A program made the translations under genes and the position numbers. Below are positions 7,460 through 15,559 of a stretch of DNA of 21,093 nucleotides, one piece after another. How positions within the stretch are numbered: position 1 is the stretch's first letter; every line of letters starts with the position of its first letter. The stretch covers positions 1 through 21,093 of the forward strand of contig JAISJG010000012.1 of the NCBI GenBank assembly GCA_031261625.1, given 5' to 3'. This DNA is from Candidatus Methanoplasma sp. Lineage in GTDB: Archaea; Thermoplasmatota; Thermoplasmata; Methanomassiliicoccales; Methanomethylophilaceae. Under the pieces are notes generated by a model. The model was given only the letters and a program-made list of their open reading frames with translations, was not told the origin of the DNA and did not search any database.

Positions 7460-8299
7460 ATGCGCAGACTATTGGTATGCAGCGAACCGGACCTTCCGTC
7501 GGTCAATATGAGGGATAATCTCCTCAGTATCGGGGGGTGGGAAGAACTCGGTTCCGAGGGGAATGACAGGTTCTTCGTCAGAGGTGACGATGTGATGATA
7601 TCCACTCCGGACTTCCATATCTATACGGACGATATCGATCTCCGCACCGCAAAAATCGGGAAGGATGTCGATGAGGTCGTTTTCATGTCGAAACACGCGG
7701 CGGCGAGCGGGGAACCCGCTCTGACCGTGCACCCTATAGGTAATTACCACGAGAACAAGTACGGCGGGAAGGAGAGGACCCTTGTCAAGGCTGCTCCGTC
7801 ATCCATGACCGGTGCTTTGAGGCTGATCTCCGAATACAACGACATGCCCGAATTCAGAGTATGTTTCGAGGTGACGCATCACGGACCATCGTTGGATAAG
7901 CCTACTTTCTTCATAGAGATCGGAAGCGACGAGAGGAACTGGGGGAACACCCGTGCGGCGGGGATCCTTGTAAAAGCCCTCCTCGACACTGAGGAAACGG
8001 GCAATCCCAAAGCGGTCGGTGTAGCGGGCGGACATTATGCTCCCAGGTTCACGGAAGTGGCATTGGGATACAGGATCGATTTCGGACACATGCTGCCTGG
8101 ATATCAGATGGAGAACAGGGATGACGACGATATAGCCAGAATGGTAAAGGACGCATGTTCCGCGACCGGAACGGACCTGGTATATCTTCACAGGAAATCC
8201 CTGAAGAAACCGGAAGAGAGAAGGATCGCGGACATCATAGAATCATCCGGATACGAGATAATATCGTCTTCCGATCTCGAACCCATCGTTAAGCAGTAA
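7460..8299 (+). CDS. dtdA: D-aminoacyl-tRNA deacylase (archaeal/plant type)
   Basis: DtdA (GEK1 family) hydrolyses D-amino acids from mischarged tRNA, a chiral proofreading step in translation. The protein has 279 residues, full length for the family. Diagnostic stretches are SKHAAASGEPALTVHPIGN (77-95), EVTHHGPS (137-144) followed by PTFFIEIGS, and GGHYAPRFT (190-198); the conserved His residues in these motifs form the metal-dependent centre. The start at 7460 has an AGGAG ribosome-binding site eight bases upstream and a TATA box at about 7419-7427. It ends with TAA. It is divergent from the TPR regulator and convergent with pyrH (five-base gap). Its setting among three aminoacyl-tRNA synthetases and a release factor fits its role. 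Confidence 0.93.
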   Translation: MRRLLVCSEPDLPSVNMRDNLLSIGGWEELGSEGNDRFFVRGDDVMISTPDFHIYTDDIDLRTAKIGKDVDEVVFMSKHAAASGEPALTVHPIGNYHENKYGGKERTLVKAAPSSMTGALRLISEYNDMPEFRVCFEVTHHGPSLDKPTFFIEIGSDERNWGNTRAAGILVKALLDTEETGNPKAVGVAGGHYAPRFTEVALGYRIDFGHMLPGYQMENRDDDDIARMVKDACSATGTDLVYLHRKSLKKPEERRIADIIESSGYEIISSSDLEPIVKQ

Positions 8300-8304
8300 C
8301 GGCA

Positions 8305-8997
8305 TCACTTAGAACTGACGTGCGTTCCGTTGATCTCTTTTCCGAGGATCGCATTCTTCAATTCGTCCAGATTCCTTCCGTCCACAATGGCGATATCGAT
8401 GTGGTTCTCTTCGGCGATCTTCACGCCCAACGGATCGAAAACCCCTGACCTGGATGCTCCGTGCTCCTTGTAGATCAGGTTCCCGAGTTCTTTGATCGTG
8501 AGTTTAGAATATCTTTCCGCGTCCGGGTTCTTTTTCGGATCTTCGGAGTATACTGCATCCACGGATGTCGCATTAACGATGCGTTCCGCACCCAATGCTC
8601 TGGCGACCATGGCCGCTACGGCATCGGTGGTGTGTCCCGGTTCGGTCCCACCCATAACAATAACGTTACCTTCTCCGGATCTCGATGCCGTATCCTCTGC
8701 AGTGAGCGGAATGTCCGTAGAAGAGATATCTCCGAGCGATATAGCCAGAAGACCTGCGTTCAGTCTCGTGACACCGATACCGAGCTCATCAAGCTGATAC
8801 TCGTTACCTCCGAGTTCCCTGCCGGTGTTTGCGTAATAACGGGCGATCTTCCCGCCGCCGCAGACCACGACCAGTTGGATATTTTCAGAAACAACGTCCC
8901 TGATGAGCGCGGTTAATTCCGTAATATAATTCGAATCATTGACGTCGGGGATCAGAATGGACCCTCCGATGGAAACCACGACTTTTTCGCTGCTCAT
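8305..8997 (-). CDS. pyrH: UMP kinase (archaeal type)
   Basis: This amino-acid-kinase-fold enzyme phosphorylates UMP to UDP in pyrimidine nucleotide synthesis. The protein has 230 residues, the usual archaeal length. The glycine motif SIGGSILIP is at residues 9-17, CGGGKIARYY at 46-55, the UMP-binding stretch GGTEPGHTTDAVAA at 116-129, and NATSVDAVYSEDPKKNPDA at 142-160. The start is given by MSSEKVVVSIGGS; an AT-rich promoter (CTATTTATC on minus, about 9028-9036) predicts a leader of about ten bases. It is transcribed away from prf1 with overlapping promoters. Nucleotide supply next to translation genes is a common archaeal arrangement. Confidence 0.93.
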   Translation of the reverse strand: MSSEKVVVSIGGSILIPDVNDSNYITELTALIRDVVSENIQLVVVCGGGKIARYYANTGRELGGNEYQLDELGIGVTRLNAGLLAISLGDISSTDIPLTAEDTASRSGEGNVIVMGGTEPGHTTDAVAAMVARALGAERIVNATSVDAVYSEDPKKNPDAERYSKLTIKELGNLIYKEHGASRSGVFDPLGVKIAEENHIDIAIVDGRNLDELKNAILGKEINGTHVSSK

Positions 8998-9005
8998 CTC
9001 AAATA

Positions 9006-9038
9006 CTTTTAATACGAATGCGCAATTGAGATAAATAG
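9006..9038. promoter_or_regulatory. Interleaved divergent promoters of pyrH and prf1
   Basis: For pyrH the minus-strand CTATTTATC (9028-9036) predicts initiation near 9008. For prf1 the plus-strand TTTTAATAC (9007-9015) predicts initiation near 9037, followed by a GGTGG ribosome-binding site at 9043-9047. Each TATA box thus covers the other gene's start site, which would make initiation mutually exclusive. Confidence 0.4.
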
Positions 9039-9053
9039 TATTGGTGGACCGTT

Positions 9054-10286
9054 ATGGGTGAGTCTAATTCGATAGATAGGGCAAGATACGATTTCAAGAA
9101 AGCGATGCAGGAGATAACATCCTACAAAGGCAGGGGGACCGAGCTCATCTCGGTGTACATCCCCTTCGGGAAACTCATATCCGATGTTATGGCGTACCTC
9201 AGAGACGAACAGTCCCAGGCCACCAACATCAAATCCAAAGGAACAATGAAGAACGTCACGAGCGCGATAGACTCGATAATGTCCCGACTTAAGACGTATA
9301 AGGCCGTACCCGCCAACGGATTGGTCATATTCTGCGGCGAAGTGCCGCGTGCCGGCGACCAGACGAAAATGGTCCAGTACGCCCTGGAACCGCCGGAGAA
9401 CATCCCCACTTTCTTCTACAGATGCGATTCGATGTTCTTCACCGAGCCGCTGGACGCGATGCTCATCGACAAAAAGTCGTACGGGCTCATAACCATCGAC
9501 AGGAAAGAGGCCACTGTAGGTATCCTCTCGGGCAGCAAGATAACGGTGATGAAGCATTTCGATTCGCTCGTTCCCAGCAAACACCACCAGGGAGGTCAGT
9601 CATCGGTCCGTTTCGAAAGACTGATCGAGATCGCGGCGCACGAATTCTACAAGAAGGTCGCAGACGCTGTTACCGAGCTGTTCCTCAACAGGGCAGAACT
9701 CCAGGGGATACTGGTCGGAGGTCCCGGATCCACGAAGGATTTCTTCGTCAAAGAGGAGTATCTCCACCACGAACTCAGGAAAAAGGTCGTTTCCCCGCTG
9801 TTCGATACAGGTTATACAGACGAATCAGGGCTCAGGGAACTGGTGGAGAACGCCAAGGATACGCTCGTCGATATCCAACTCACGGTCGAGAAAGAATACA
9901 TGCAGAGACTCTTCAGGGAGATCAGGAAACCCGACGGCGGACTGTCCGCATACGGAGAAGAGGAAGTACGCACGGCCGCGCAGGCCGGAGCGGTGGACAT
10001 CCTCCTGATGTCCGACACTCTCAACAAATACCGTATCACTGCGGAGTGCCCGTCAGGACACTCCCATGAGCTGACGGTCACGGACCCGGAGGACAAGATC
10101 CTGTGTCCCGATTGCGGAACACCTTTGAAAGTAACATCACAGGAGGACCTCATCGATAGTTTCTTCGAGATAGCGGAGGGGTACAACACCCATCTGCAGC
10201 TCATATCCGGGGATTCGGAGGAAGGGGACATGCTCCTGAAAGCATTCGGCGGGATCGCTGCACTGTTAAGATACAAGCTGGGATGA
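9054..10286 (+). CDS. prf1: Peptide chain release factor aRF1
   Basis: aRF1 recognises stop codons and triggers peptidyl-tRNA hydrolysis on the archaeal ribosome. The protein has 410 residues, family length. Stop-codon recognition elements are NIKS at residues 58-61 and the Y-x-C-x-x-x-F motif (YRCDSMF) at 122-128. The catalytic GGQ is at 180-182. Near the C-terminus a zinc-ribbon-like set (C332, H336/H338, C351, C354) sits in the mini-domain. The start at 9054 follows a GGTGG ribosome-binding site. argS overlaps the stop by ATGA, so termination and Arg charging are translationally coupled. Both decoding motifs are canonical, with no obvious change to account for the absence of TAG stops in the window. 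Confidence 0.96.
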   Translation: MGESNSIDRARYDFKKAMQEITSYKGRGTELISVYIPFGKLISDVMAYLRDEQSQATNIKSKGTMKNVTSAIDSIMSRLKTYKAVPANGLVIFCGEVPRAGDQTKMVQYALEPPENIPTFFYRCDSMFFTEPLDAMLIDKKSYGLITIDRKEATVGILSGSKITVMKHFDSLVPSKHHQGGQSSVRFERLIEIAAHEFYKKVADAVTELFLNRAELQGILVGGPGSTKDFFVKEEYLHHELRKKVVSPLFDTGYTDESGLRELVENAKDTLVDIQLTVEKEYMQRLFREIRKPDGGLSAYGEEEVRTAAQAGAVDILLMSDTLNKYRITAECPSGHSHELTVTDPEDKILCPDCGTPLKVTSQEDLIDSFFEIAEGYNTHLQLISGDSEEGDMLLKAFGGIAALLRYKLG

Positions 10287-12004
10287 AAATGAAGGTTCAG
10301 GACAGATTCGTGAAAGAGGTAACGGACGCGGTCGATAACGCATTGGTAAGTCTGGGTCATCCGGGATTGAAGTTCCCTACGGAGGTCCCGGACAATGCGG
10401 ACCTTGCGGTCCCGTGCTTTCTGATAGCCAAGGAACTGAAGCTTCCTCCCAAGGATATTGCCGAGAAGATCGCTGCTCTCATTCCTAAAGCAGGGCTCAT
10501 CGACTCCGTATCCGCACTGAACGGATACATCAATTTCACCATTGACGGAACAGCCCTGATCAAAGATACTTTGGACAGTATCCTGAGAGAAGGGGACGCT
10601 TACGGTTCCGTACCGTCGAACGGTATCAGGGTCAACGTGGAGCACACATCCACGAATCCCACCGGTCCGATCCATGTGGGAAGAGCAAGGAACCCGGTCA
10701 TCGGGGACACATTGGCGAGATGCCTGAAAAGATGCGGATATGACGTCAAGACGGAATATTACGTGAACGACGTAGGAAAACAGGTCGTCATCCTCACATG
10801 GGGAGTGAATAACCTTGAAAAAGGATCCGTGGTCGAAGAGGACCGTGACAAGACGGATCACAAATTAGTCGCTTACTACCGTCTTGCGAACAAGATGATG
10901 GAAGAGGACCCCGCCGTCCAGGAACAGATAGCGGATATGCTCAGAAGGTTCGAGGCAGGGGACCAGGAGATCATCGGCAAGGTAAGGAAAACCGCAGAGG
11001 CTATGCTCGCAGGTCTGAAGGAGACCCTTGCGGGGATCAACGTGGCTCTCGATACATACACCTGGGAATCCGACTTCATTGCGGACGGTTCCGCAGCGGC
11101 CGTTGTTGCGAAGTTGAAATCCTCCGAGTACGCAGGACAGACCGAGGACGGTTCCTGGTTCCTGGACCTCAAGGATTTCGGGATCCAGGGTAAGAACACC
11201 AAATTCACATTCACAAGATCGGACGGTACCACTCTTTACACCACAAGGGACCTGGCGTACCACCTGAACAAATTCACCAGATCCGATAAAGTAATAGACG
11301 TTCTCGGCGAGGACCAGAAGCTCGGATCCAAACAGCTGTGTTCTGCGTTGCAGATCCTGGGAAGCGACAAGACGCCGGATGCGATGTTCTATGCGTTCGT
11401 CTCCCTTCCTGAGGGGAAGATGTCCACCAGGAAAGGTGTCGTCGTCTATCTCGACGATCTCATAGACGAAGCCGTGGCACGCGCTTACGAAGAGATAAGA
11501 TCGCGCCGTACGGACCTTCCGGAAGAGAAAATGAGGGAGATCGCATCAAAGGTCGGAAAGGCCGCCATAAGATACAACATAATCAGGGTCCATCCCGAGA
11601 AACAGTTGGTGTTCAAGTGGGAGGAGGCACTCAACTTCGACGGTAACAGCGGACCGTATCTCCAGTACGTGCACGCAAGGGTCAGCAGTCTCCTCAAGAA
11701 GGCCGGAGAGTTCGGTCACGATACCGATGCATCGAAACTCACCGACGAGTACGAGATCAAACTGATCAAGATATTATCCAAGTTCGAAAGTGTCCTGAAG
11801 GCCGCCGGAGAACAGAAGCGCGTCAATGCACTCCCGGCATACGGGCATGAGGTGGCATCCGCGTTCAACCAATTCTACGCTGCAGTGCCGGTCATCTCGT
11901 CCGGTGCAAACCGTAACGCAAGACTAACTCTCGTTGAAAGCACAGGGATAGTTCTCAGGAACGTCCTGGATTGTTTGGGAATGGAAGCCCCAGAGGAGAT
12001 GTAA
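10283..12004 (+). CDS. argS: Arginyl-tRNA synthetase
   Basis: This class I synthetase charges tRNA(Arg). The protein has 573 residues, normal for the family. The N-terminal tRNA-binding domain (about 1-115) is followed by the HIGH-type motif in HTSTNPTGPIHVGRARN (HVGR at 131-134), and by the KMSKS-type loop KMSTR at 379-383. The C-terminal anticodon-binding domain includes GPYLQYVHARVSSLLKKA and ends near LDCLGMEAPEEM, as expected of an ArgRS C-terminus. The start overlaps the prf1 stop (ATGA at 10283-10286); an alternative ATG lies two codons later. It ends TAA one base before the GNAT gene, so prf1-argS-GNAT is one operon. Confidence 0.96.
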   Translation: MKMKVQDRFVKEVTDAVDNALVSLGHPGLKFPTEVPDNADLAVPCFLIAKELKLPPKDIAEKIAALIPKAGLIDSVSALNGYINFTIDGTALIKDTLDSILREGDAYGSVPSNGIRVNVEHTSTNPTGPIHVGRARNPVIGDTLARCLKRCGYDVKTEYYVNDVGKQVVILTWGVNNLEKGSVVEEDRDKTDHKLVAYYRLANKMMEEDPAVQEQIADMLRRFEAGDQEIIGKVRKTAEAMLAGLKETLAGINVALDTYTWESDFIADGSAAAVVAKLKSSEYAGQTEDGSWFLDLKDFGIQGKNTKFTFTRSDGTTLYTTRDLAYHLNKFTRSDKVIDVLGEDQKLGSKQLCSALQILGSDKTPDAMFYAFVSLPEGKMSTRKGVVVYLDDLIDEAVARAYEEIRSRRTDLPEEKMREIASKVGKAAIRYNIIRVHPEKQLVFKWEEALNFDGNSGPYLQYVHARVSSLLKKAGEFGHDTDASKLTDEYEIKLIKILSKFESVLKAAGEQKRVNALPAYGHEVASAFNQFYAAVPVISSGANRNARLTLVESTGIVLRNVLDCLGMEAPEEM

Positions 12005-12005
12005 G

Positions 12006-12503
12006 ATGGAGATCCGTCCCCTTAAACTGAAAGACGCGGAGAAGGTAAGGGAGCTTGAGATATCCCTCATCAAAGAGTATTTCGCATCAACTATCGAGAA
12101 TCAGTGGGACGAACTCCCTAAGGAATGGAAGGACAACCTCGGTGCGAGCAGCATCAATCATTTCAAGGCATACCTGGAAAGCGGTCTGAGTTTCGTCGCC
12201 GAAGAGGACGGCGAGATCTACGGGTTCATATTCGCACAGATGCTTCATCACGTTTTCGATGTGAACAATCTTGTATGGATCGAGAACCTGGGTGTCCATC
12301 CGTACGTCAGGCGTAACATGATAGGATTCCAGCTTCTCAGGGAAACGCTGAGGAAAGGAAAGGCGGACGGTGCGGAGGTGGCGCACAGTATGCTGCAGAC
12401 AGGGAATGCCCCGTCGATAATGCTCCACAAGAAAATCGGATTCTTCATGGACAGAAGAGAAGTCGCTCTTATCGATCTCAAAGACCCCGATCTCAAACTC
12501 TGA
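12006..12503 (+). CDS. GNAT-family N-acetyltransferase
   Basis: The protein has 165 residues and a full GNAT layout. MEIRPLKLKDAEKVRELE is the typical first strand and helix, and a long central insert (NQWDELPKEWKDNL) carries a helix. The core beta strands GEIYGFIFAQML and WIENLGVHPYVRRNMIGFQL (residues 91-110) lead to the acetyl-CoA loop, here R-R-N-M-I-G rather than the usual R-G-x-G. NAPSIMLHKKIGF (134-146) closes the fold. It resembles RimI-like protein acetylases, but the substrate is not evident. It is the last gene of the prf1-argS operon, with a GAGGAG ribosome-binding site inside the argS end. A hairpin and T-tract follow the stop. Its last 11 bases overlap the 3' end of the opposite lplA-like gene. 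Confidence 0.85.
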   Translation: MEIRPLKLKDAEKVRELEISLIKEYFASTIENQWDELPKEWKDNLGASSINHFKAYLESGLSFVAEEDGEIYGFIFAQMLHHVFDVNNLVWIENLGVHPYVRRNMIGFQLLRETLRKGKADGAEVAHSMLQTGNAPSIMLHKKIGFFMDRREVALIDLKDPDLKL

Positions 12504-13227
12504 TCCCTGCCGCATCGGCTTCCGATCCGGTCAGGGTCCCTTTTTTTATTTCAACATCGAGGATCCCGGAGAACGCTTCGATCAGTGCATCTACGATCTC
12601 CGTTCTTTCGGGGACACGGCCGGTCTGTTCTTCGATGGATGTAAGGCCGTTGTAAATACGGCCGGGTTTGGGTACTATGATCTTCTCCGCAAGCGGATCG
12701 TTCCTTACGATGAGGGTCGCCTGATGGATGAAGCTGTGGGGTTTACGGTACTGTGCCCCACCGGAGATCTTTTTCCCGTCCACGAGAATATCGTTCGGAG
12801 GTTTGAATTCCGAGAGTATTCCGAAATGTGCCAGCACATCGGAGATGCATTTACAGATCAGTTCGAAAGAGACGTTCCTGTCGGGGATTTCCCCGCCCAA
12901 CGTAACAACGATTATTATCTGATCTGGTCCGGTGAGGATGGTGCCTCCGCCGCTCATTCTGCGAACAATTGAAAGATCGCCGGGAATGTCTGGAAACAGG
13001 TCTACGGATGGATCTCCGGATCTGCCGAGGGATACGGTGCGCCTGTCCCTGGAATAGATGTGTATGGTGTCCGGTACAAGGTCGGAATCCCTGGCTTCGA
13101 ACACGCTGCGGTCCAAAGCGATGCTTTGTTCGGGAGTGATGATCCCGACGTCCACAAATCTCACAACGGGGCCGATTCTGAGTTTTTTAGGAGTTCCCGT
13201 AGCATCGGAAGGTAATACAATCGGCAT
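12493..13227 (-). CDS. lplA: Lipoate-protein ligase A family protein (BPL_LplA_LipB domain)
   Basis: Enzymes of this family activate lipoate with ATP and attach it to a lysine of a carrier protein; relatives transfer octanoate or biotin. The protein has 244 residues. The ligand-loop motif RRMSGGG is at 89-95 and the catalytic-lysine motif PNDILVDGKKISGGA at 144-158, both in good order. After the RRMSGGG motif it reads TILTGPDQI instead of the usual aVfHdxGN, so the His is absent. There is no separate C-terminal accessory domain, as is usual for archaeal bipartite LplA, whose LplB partner is not here. ATG 13227 is chosen; an in-frame GTG at 13236 also lies near a CGGAG ribosome-binding site (13240-13244). 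A role with a glycine-cleavage or oxoacid-dehydrogenase carrier is inference. Confidence 0.8.
   Translation of the reverse strand: MPIVLPSDATGTPKKLRIGPVVRFVDVGIITPEQSIALDRSVFEARDSDLVPDTIHIYSRDRRTVSLGRSGDPSVDLFPDIPGDLSIVRRMSGGGTILTGPDQIIIVVTLGGEIPDRNVSFELICKCISDVLAHFGILSEFKPPNDILVDGKKISGGAQYRKPHSFIHQATLIVRNDPLAEKIIVPKPGRIYNGLTSIEEQTGRVPERTEIVDALIEAFSGILDVEIKKGTLTGSEADAAGIRV
12505..12547 (+). terminator. Hairpin plus T7 tract ending the prf1-argS-GNAT operon
   Basis: CCCTG (12505-12509) pairs with CAGGG (12532-12536), CCG (12510-12512) with CGG (12528-12530), and ATCGG (12514-12518) with CCGAT (12522-12526) around a CTT loop. That is 13 pairs with small internal mismatches, and a T7 run follows at 12541-12547. 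It begins just after the GNAT stop and lies inside the end of the opposite gene. Archaea terminate mainly on T-tracts; the strong stem here is unusual. Confidence 0.6.
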
Positions 13228-13285
13228 GAATGACACTTACTCCGGATGTTTGAGATCATGGGCCCCATAATCATTACTGGCATAG

Positions 13286-13302
13286 TATTTATTATTAATT
13301 TT
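13286..13302 (-). promoter_or_regulatory. Putative promoter of the lplA-like gene
   Basis: An AT-rich tract, AATTAATAATAAATAC on the minus strand, centred near 13293, predicts initiation near 13267. That gives a leader of about 40 bases containing the CGGAG ribosome-binding site. Confidence 0.4.
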
Positions 13303-13387
13303 TCCCATGAACTTTGACACAACATTCATTAGAGCATCGAAGCAATCACTATTCAATGATCGTTTACGTTGCATCAGATAATCCATT

Positions 13388-13432
13388 CCGAAAACTTCCG
13401 GCAAAAATAAGATAAAAGGGAAGGGGTTTCGG
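13388..13432 (-). terminator. Imperfect hairpin and T-rich 3' end after the surface-protein gene
   Basis: Just downstream of the minus-strand stop at 13440, CCGAAACCCCTTCC can pair imperfectly with GGAAGTTTTCGG. Between the arms lies a T-rich stretch (CTTTTATCTTATTTTTG on minus). Either the U-tract or the fold could end the purP-surface protein transcript. Confidence 0.35.
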
Positions 13433-13439
13433 AAAAGTC

Positions 13440-14297
13440 TTATTTTCTTCTGGAACTGACGTACTTCAGTTTCTTAGGTTCGCCGGTTTCGGATTCCTTC
13501 TCTCTGACAGCTTTCTTCTCGGACTTCTGTTTTTCGAGTTCGGTGAAGGATTCGACCTTCTTCTCCTGAGGTTCCGGTTTGGGTTCAGGCTTCTTCTCTT
13601 CCTTCTTAGGCTCCGATTTCTTGCTTTCGGCCTTCTTGGGTTCAGGTTTTTTGCTTTCGGCCTTCGCAGACTCGGAAGATGCGTTGTATCTTCTTCTTTC
13701 CGTGGACGAGGATGATCTCCTCTCGGGTTCCGCTGTCTCCGCCGCTCCGCCGCTCAATCTGTTCCTTTCCAGCTCCGTGAACGACACATCCGCTTTCTTG
13801 GCGGGGGCGCTGCGCATCCTGATGTATACCAGGATCAGTATGACCACAACGACCAGTCCGATTGCGGCAAAGGTGGTCCATTGGGACCAGAGTGTCGCGT
13901 TAACGGTTATGGTGACCGTGGATTCGTTGATGCCCGGGAAGTATAATGAAGGTTCGCATACGACCTTGAGTTCATGGTCCCCGACACTGTGCACTCCGAA
14001 ACTCAGTTCGGCCACAAAAGTCTTGGTTTTTGCGGGAACGGGGAATGTCTCTCTGGTTATCTCTTCCCCGCTGTCCTTATAGCTGACGATCACGGTGATA
14101 GCGGTATCAGTACCTTCGTCGCTGCTCAGGGGTACATAGAGAGTTCCGTTTCCGCTGTTGGTGAATCCGCTTCCGTAGAGGTCCCTGTTGGCATCTATCT
14201 CAATGTACGCATCCGACGTATCCGCTGTCAGAGCGGTCAGCGGGACCGCGAATATTGCCAGAACGGCAATGACCATTACTAGTTTTTTGAAATTCAT
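13440..14297 (-). CDS. Secreted-domain single-pass membrane protein with charged cytoplasmic tail
   Basis: The protein has 285 residues. A signal peptide (MNFKKLVMVIAVLAIFAVPL, then TALTADTSDA) precedes an extracellular beta-sandwich (about 30-135) with CARDB-like features (LYVPLSSDEG..., VSYKDSGEEITRETFPVPAK). A transmembrane helix follows at 141-159, then R-M-R and a cytoplasmic tail of about 125 residues. The tail is low-complexity Lys/Glu/Pro/Ser (ESKKPEPKK-type units) bounded by two copies of the hexapeptide SFTELE (172-177 and 250-255). I do not recognise a family. The start at 14297 is set by GAGGTG seven bases upstream; the frame extends to a GTG at 14306, within that site. It lies 10 bases after purP and is probably cotranscribed with it. 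The stop is TAA. Confidence 0.8.
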   Translation of the reverse strand: MNFKKLVMVIAVLAIFAVPLTALTADTSDAYIEIDANRDLYGSGFTNSGNGTLYVPLSSDEGTDTAITVIVSYKDSGEEITRETFPVPAKTKTFVAELSFGVHSVGDHELKVVCEPSLYFPGINESTVTITVNATLWSQWTTFAAIGLVVVVILILVYIRMRSAPAKKADVSFTELERNRLSGGAAETAEPERRSSSSTERRRYNASSESAKAESKKPEPKKAESKKSEPKKEEKKPEPKPEPQEKKVESFTELEKQKSEKKAVREKESETGEPKKLKYVSSRRK

Positions 14298-14307
14298 ATC
14301 TTTCACC

Positions 14308-15465
14308 TCAGGTCACGATCTCATCTACACGTTCCTGTTCTATGGCATTCCGGATCTCCATGGAGAGCCTCCTGCCCGTGCTCATCTCTTTTCTCCACAG
14401 CGAGTTCCCGTACGGGTGCCCGAGGGACATGTGGACGTTGGTCCCTCCGCCTATGCGTGGAGCGACATCGTAAATGTAGAAGTTAAGGTCTTTGTCTACG
14501 CAGGTCTGCAGACAGAACGGTCCGATGACTCCGGGATCGTAGAATTTCTTCGATGCCGCGATGTATTTCTCGGCCATCTCGAATGCTTTGTCAAGTAACG
14601 ATTCCCTGAGCGTTGCGGAGTTGTGACCGCACACGGTGTATTCGGGGATTATCCCGTCGTTCTCGAGCTCGACCTGTTGTTTTCCGGGAAGTCTGCAGTA
14701 TCCGTCCAGTGATGTTTCGAATCTCCAGTCAACTCCCAACAGTTCGAGTTGCTCTCCCTTCTCTTCGAGGGGCGAGCGGAAGAAGTCGAGGTTGAAGACC
14801 GGTCCGATGATGTACTGCTCCATTCTGGCGTGTTTTACGAAATCCTCTTCGATGACGCCCTGTTTTATCAGTTCTGTGGATTTCTCAACGAACTGGTCGT
14901 AATCCTTGGCTGTGAAGAACCCTCTCTCGAGCTTCTTCACTTTGTGATGTACCTTGATGATCGTGAGGCCGTCGATGTCCTCCGGTTTCTCGACCTTCTT
15001 GGGGAAGGGGAGTCCGGCCTGTTCGAGGATCCAATAGTAATCCCTGTCACCGCCCCTCTCTTCGGATCTGAGGAGGTTCCTGCTTCCTACAAGCGGTACT
15101 TTGAAATCATTCTCCACGGCATCGATGCCGCTGTATGAGACGAAGGATCTGTTCGGAACGAAAAGGACATTGTTCTTAATCAGTGAGGATTGGACCTCCG
15201 GTTTGATGACATCTGCGAATTTATCCACAAGGAGCGTCTCATCAACAACTCCGCGGATCGCTTTTCCGCTGTCGTCCCTGAAGGCTTTGAAGTATCTGGA
15301 AAAAGTGGCGTCTCTTCCCTTCTGGCTTACGGCCACGGTCCTGAATCCTTCGGATACGGCTCCATCGCACGTATCGAGTGCGGAATGCGAAGCCACTACG
15401 CCTATTTTGGCCTTTTTAAGATCGTATCTTTTGAGATTCTCCAGTACCTCATCTCTGCTGATCAT
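14308..15465 (-). CDS. purP: FAICAR synthetase (5-formaminoimidazole-4-carboxamide ribonucleotide synthetase)
   Basis: PurP is the archaeal ATP- and formate-dependent enzyme that turns AICAR into FAICAR, the penultimate purine step, replacing the folate-dependent PurH formyltransferase. The protein has 385 residues, near normal for the family. Signatures include VVASHSALDTCDGAVSEGF (residues 23-41), VGSRNLLRSEER (126-137), the ATP-grasp end RIGGGTNVHM (337-346) and GHPYGNSLW (349-357). ATG 15465 follows a GAGGT ribosome-binding site. The TATA box TATATTATAAG at 15496-15506 predicts initiation about ten bases before the start codon. The surface-protein gene follows in the same operon. Between its promoter and the divergent ATPase gene lies the triple palindrome. 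Confidence 0.95.
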   Translation of the reverse strand: MISRDEVLENLKRYDLKKAKIGVVASHSALDTCDGAVSEGFRTVAVSQKGRDATFSRYFKAFRDDSGKAIRGVVDETLLVDKFADVIKPEVQSSLIKNNVLFVPNRSFVSYSGIDAVENDFKVPLVGSRNLLRSEERGGDRDYYWILEQAGLPFPKKVEKPEDIDGLTIIKVHHKVKKLERGFFTAKDYDQFVEKSTELIKQGVIEEDFVKHARMEQYIIGPVFNLDFFRSPLEEKGEQLELLGVDWRFETSLDGYCRLPGKQQVELENDGIIPEYTVCGHNSATLRESLLDKAFEMAEKYIAASKKFYDPGVIGPFCLQTCVDKDLNFYIYDVAPRIGGGTNVHMSLGHPYGNSLWRKEMSTGRRLSMEIRNAIEQERVDEIVT

Positions 15466-15495
15466 CAGTTAACCTCTGCTGCTCCATATCCTTCC

Positions 15496-15506
15496 TTATA
15501 ATATAC
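15496..15506 (-). promoter_or_regulatory. TATA box of purP
   Basis: The minus-strand TATATTATAAG, centred near 15501, lies about 36 bp before the purP start codon. It predicts a start site near 15475, overlapping the GAGGT ribosome-binding site region. Confidence 0.55.
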
Positions 15507-15559
15507 CTTTTCGGGCGCGCGACGGCATATCGGGGATGATACGGCATCGATATCTGAAA

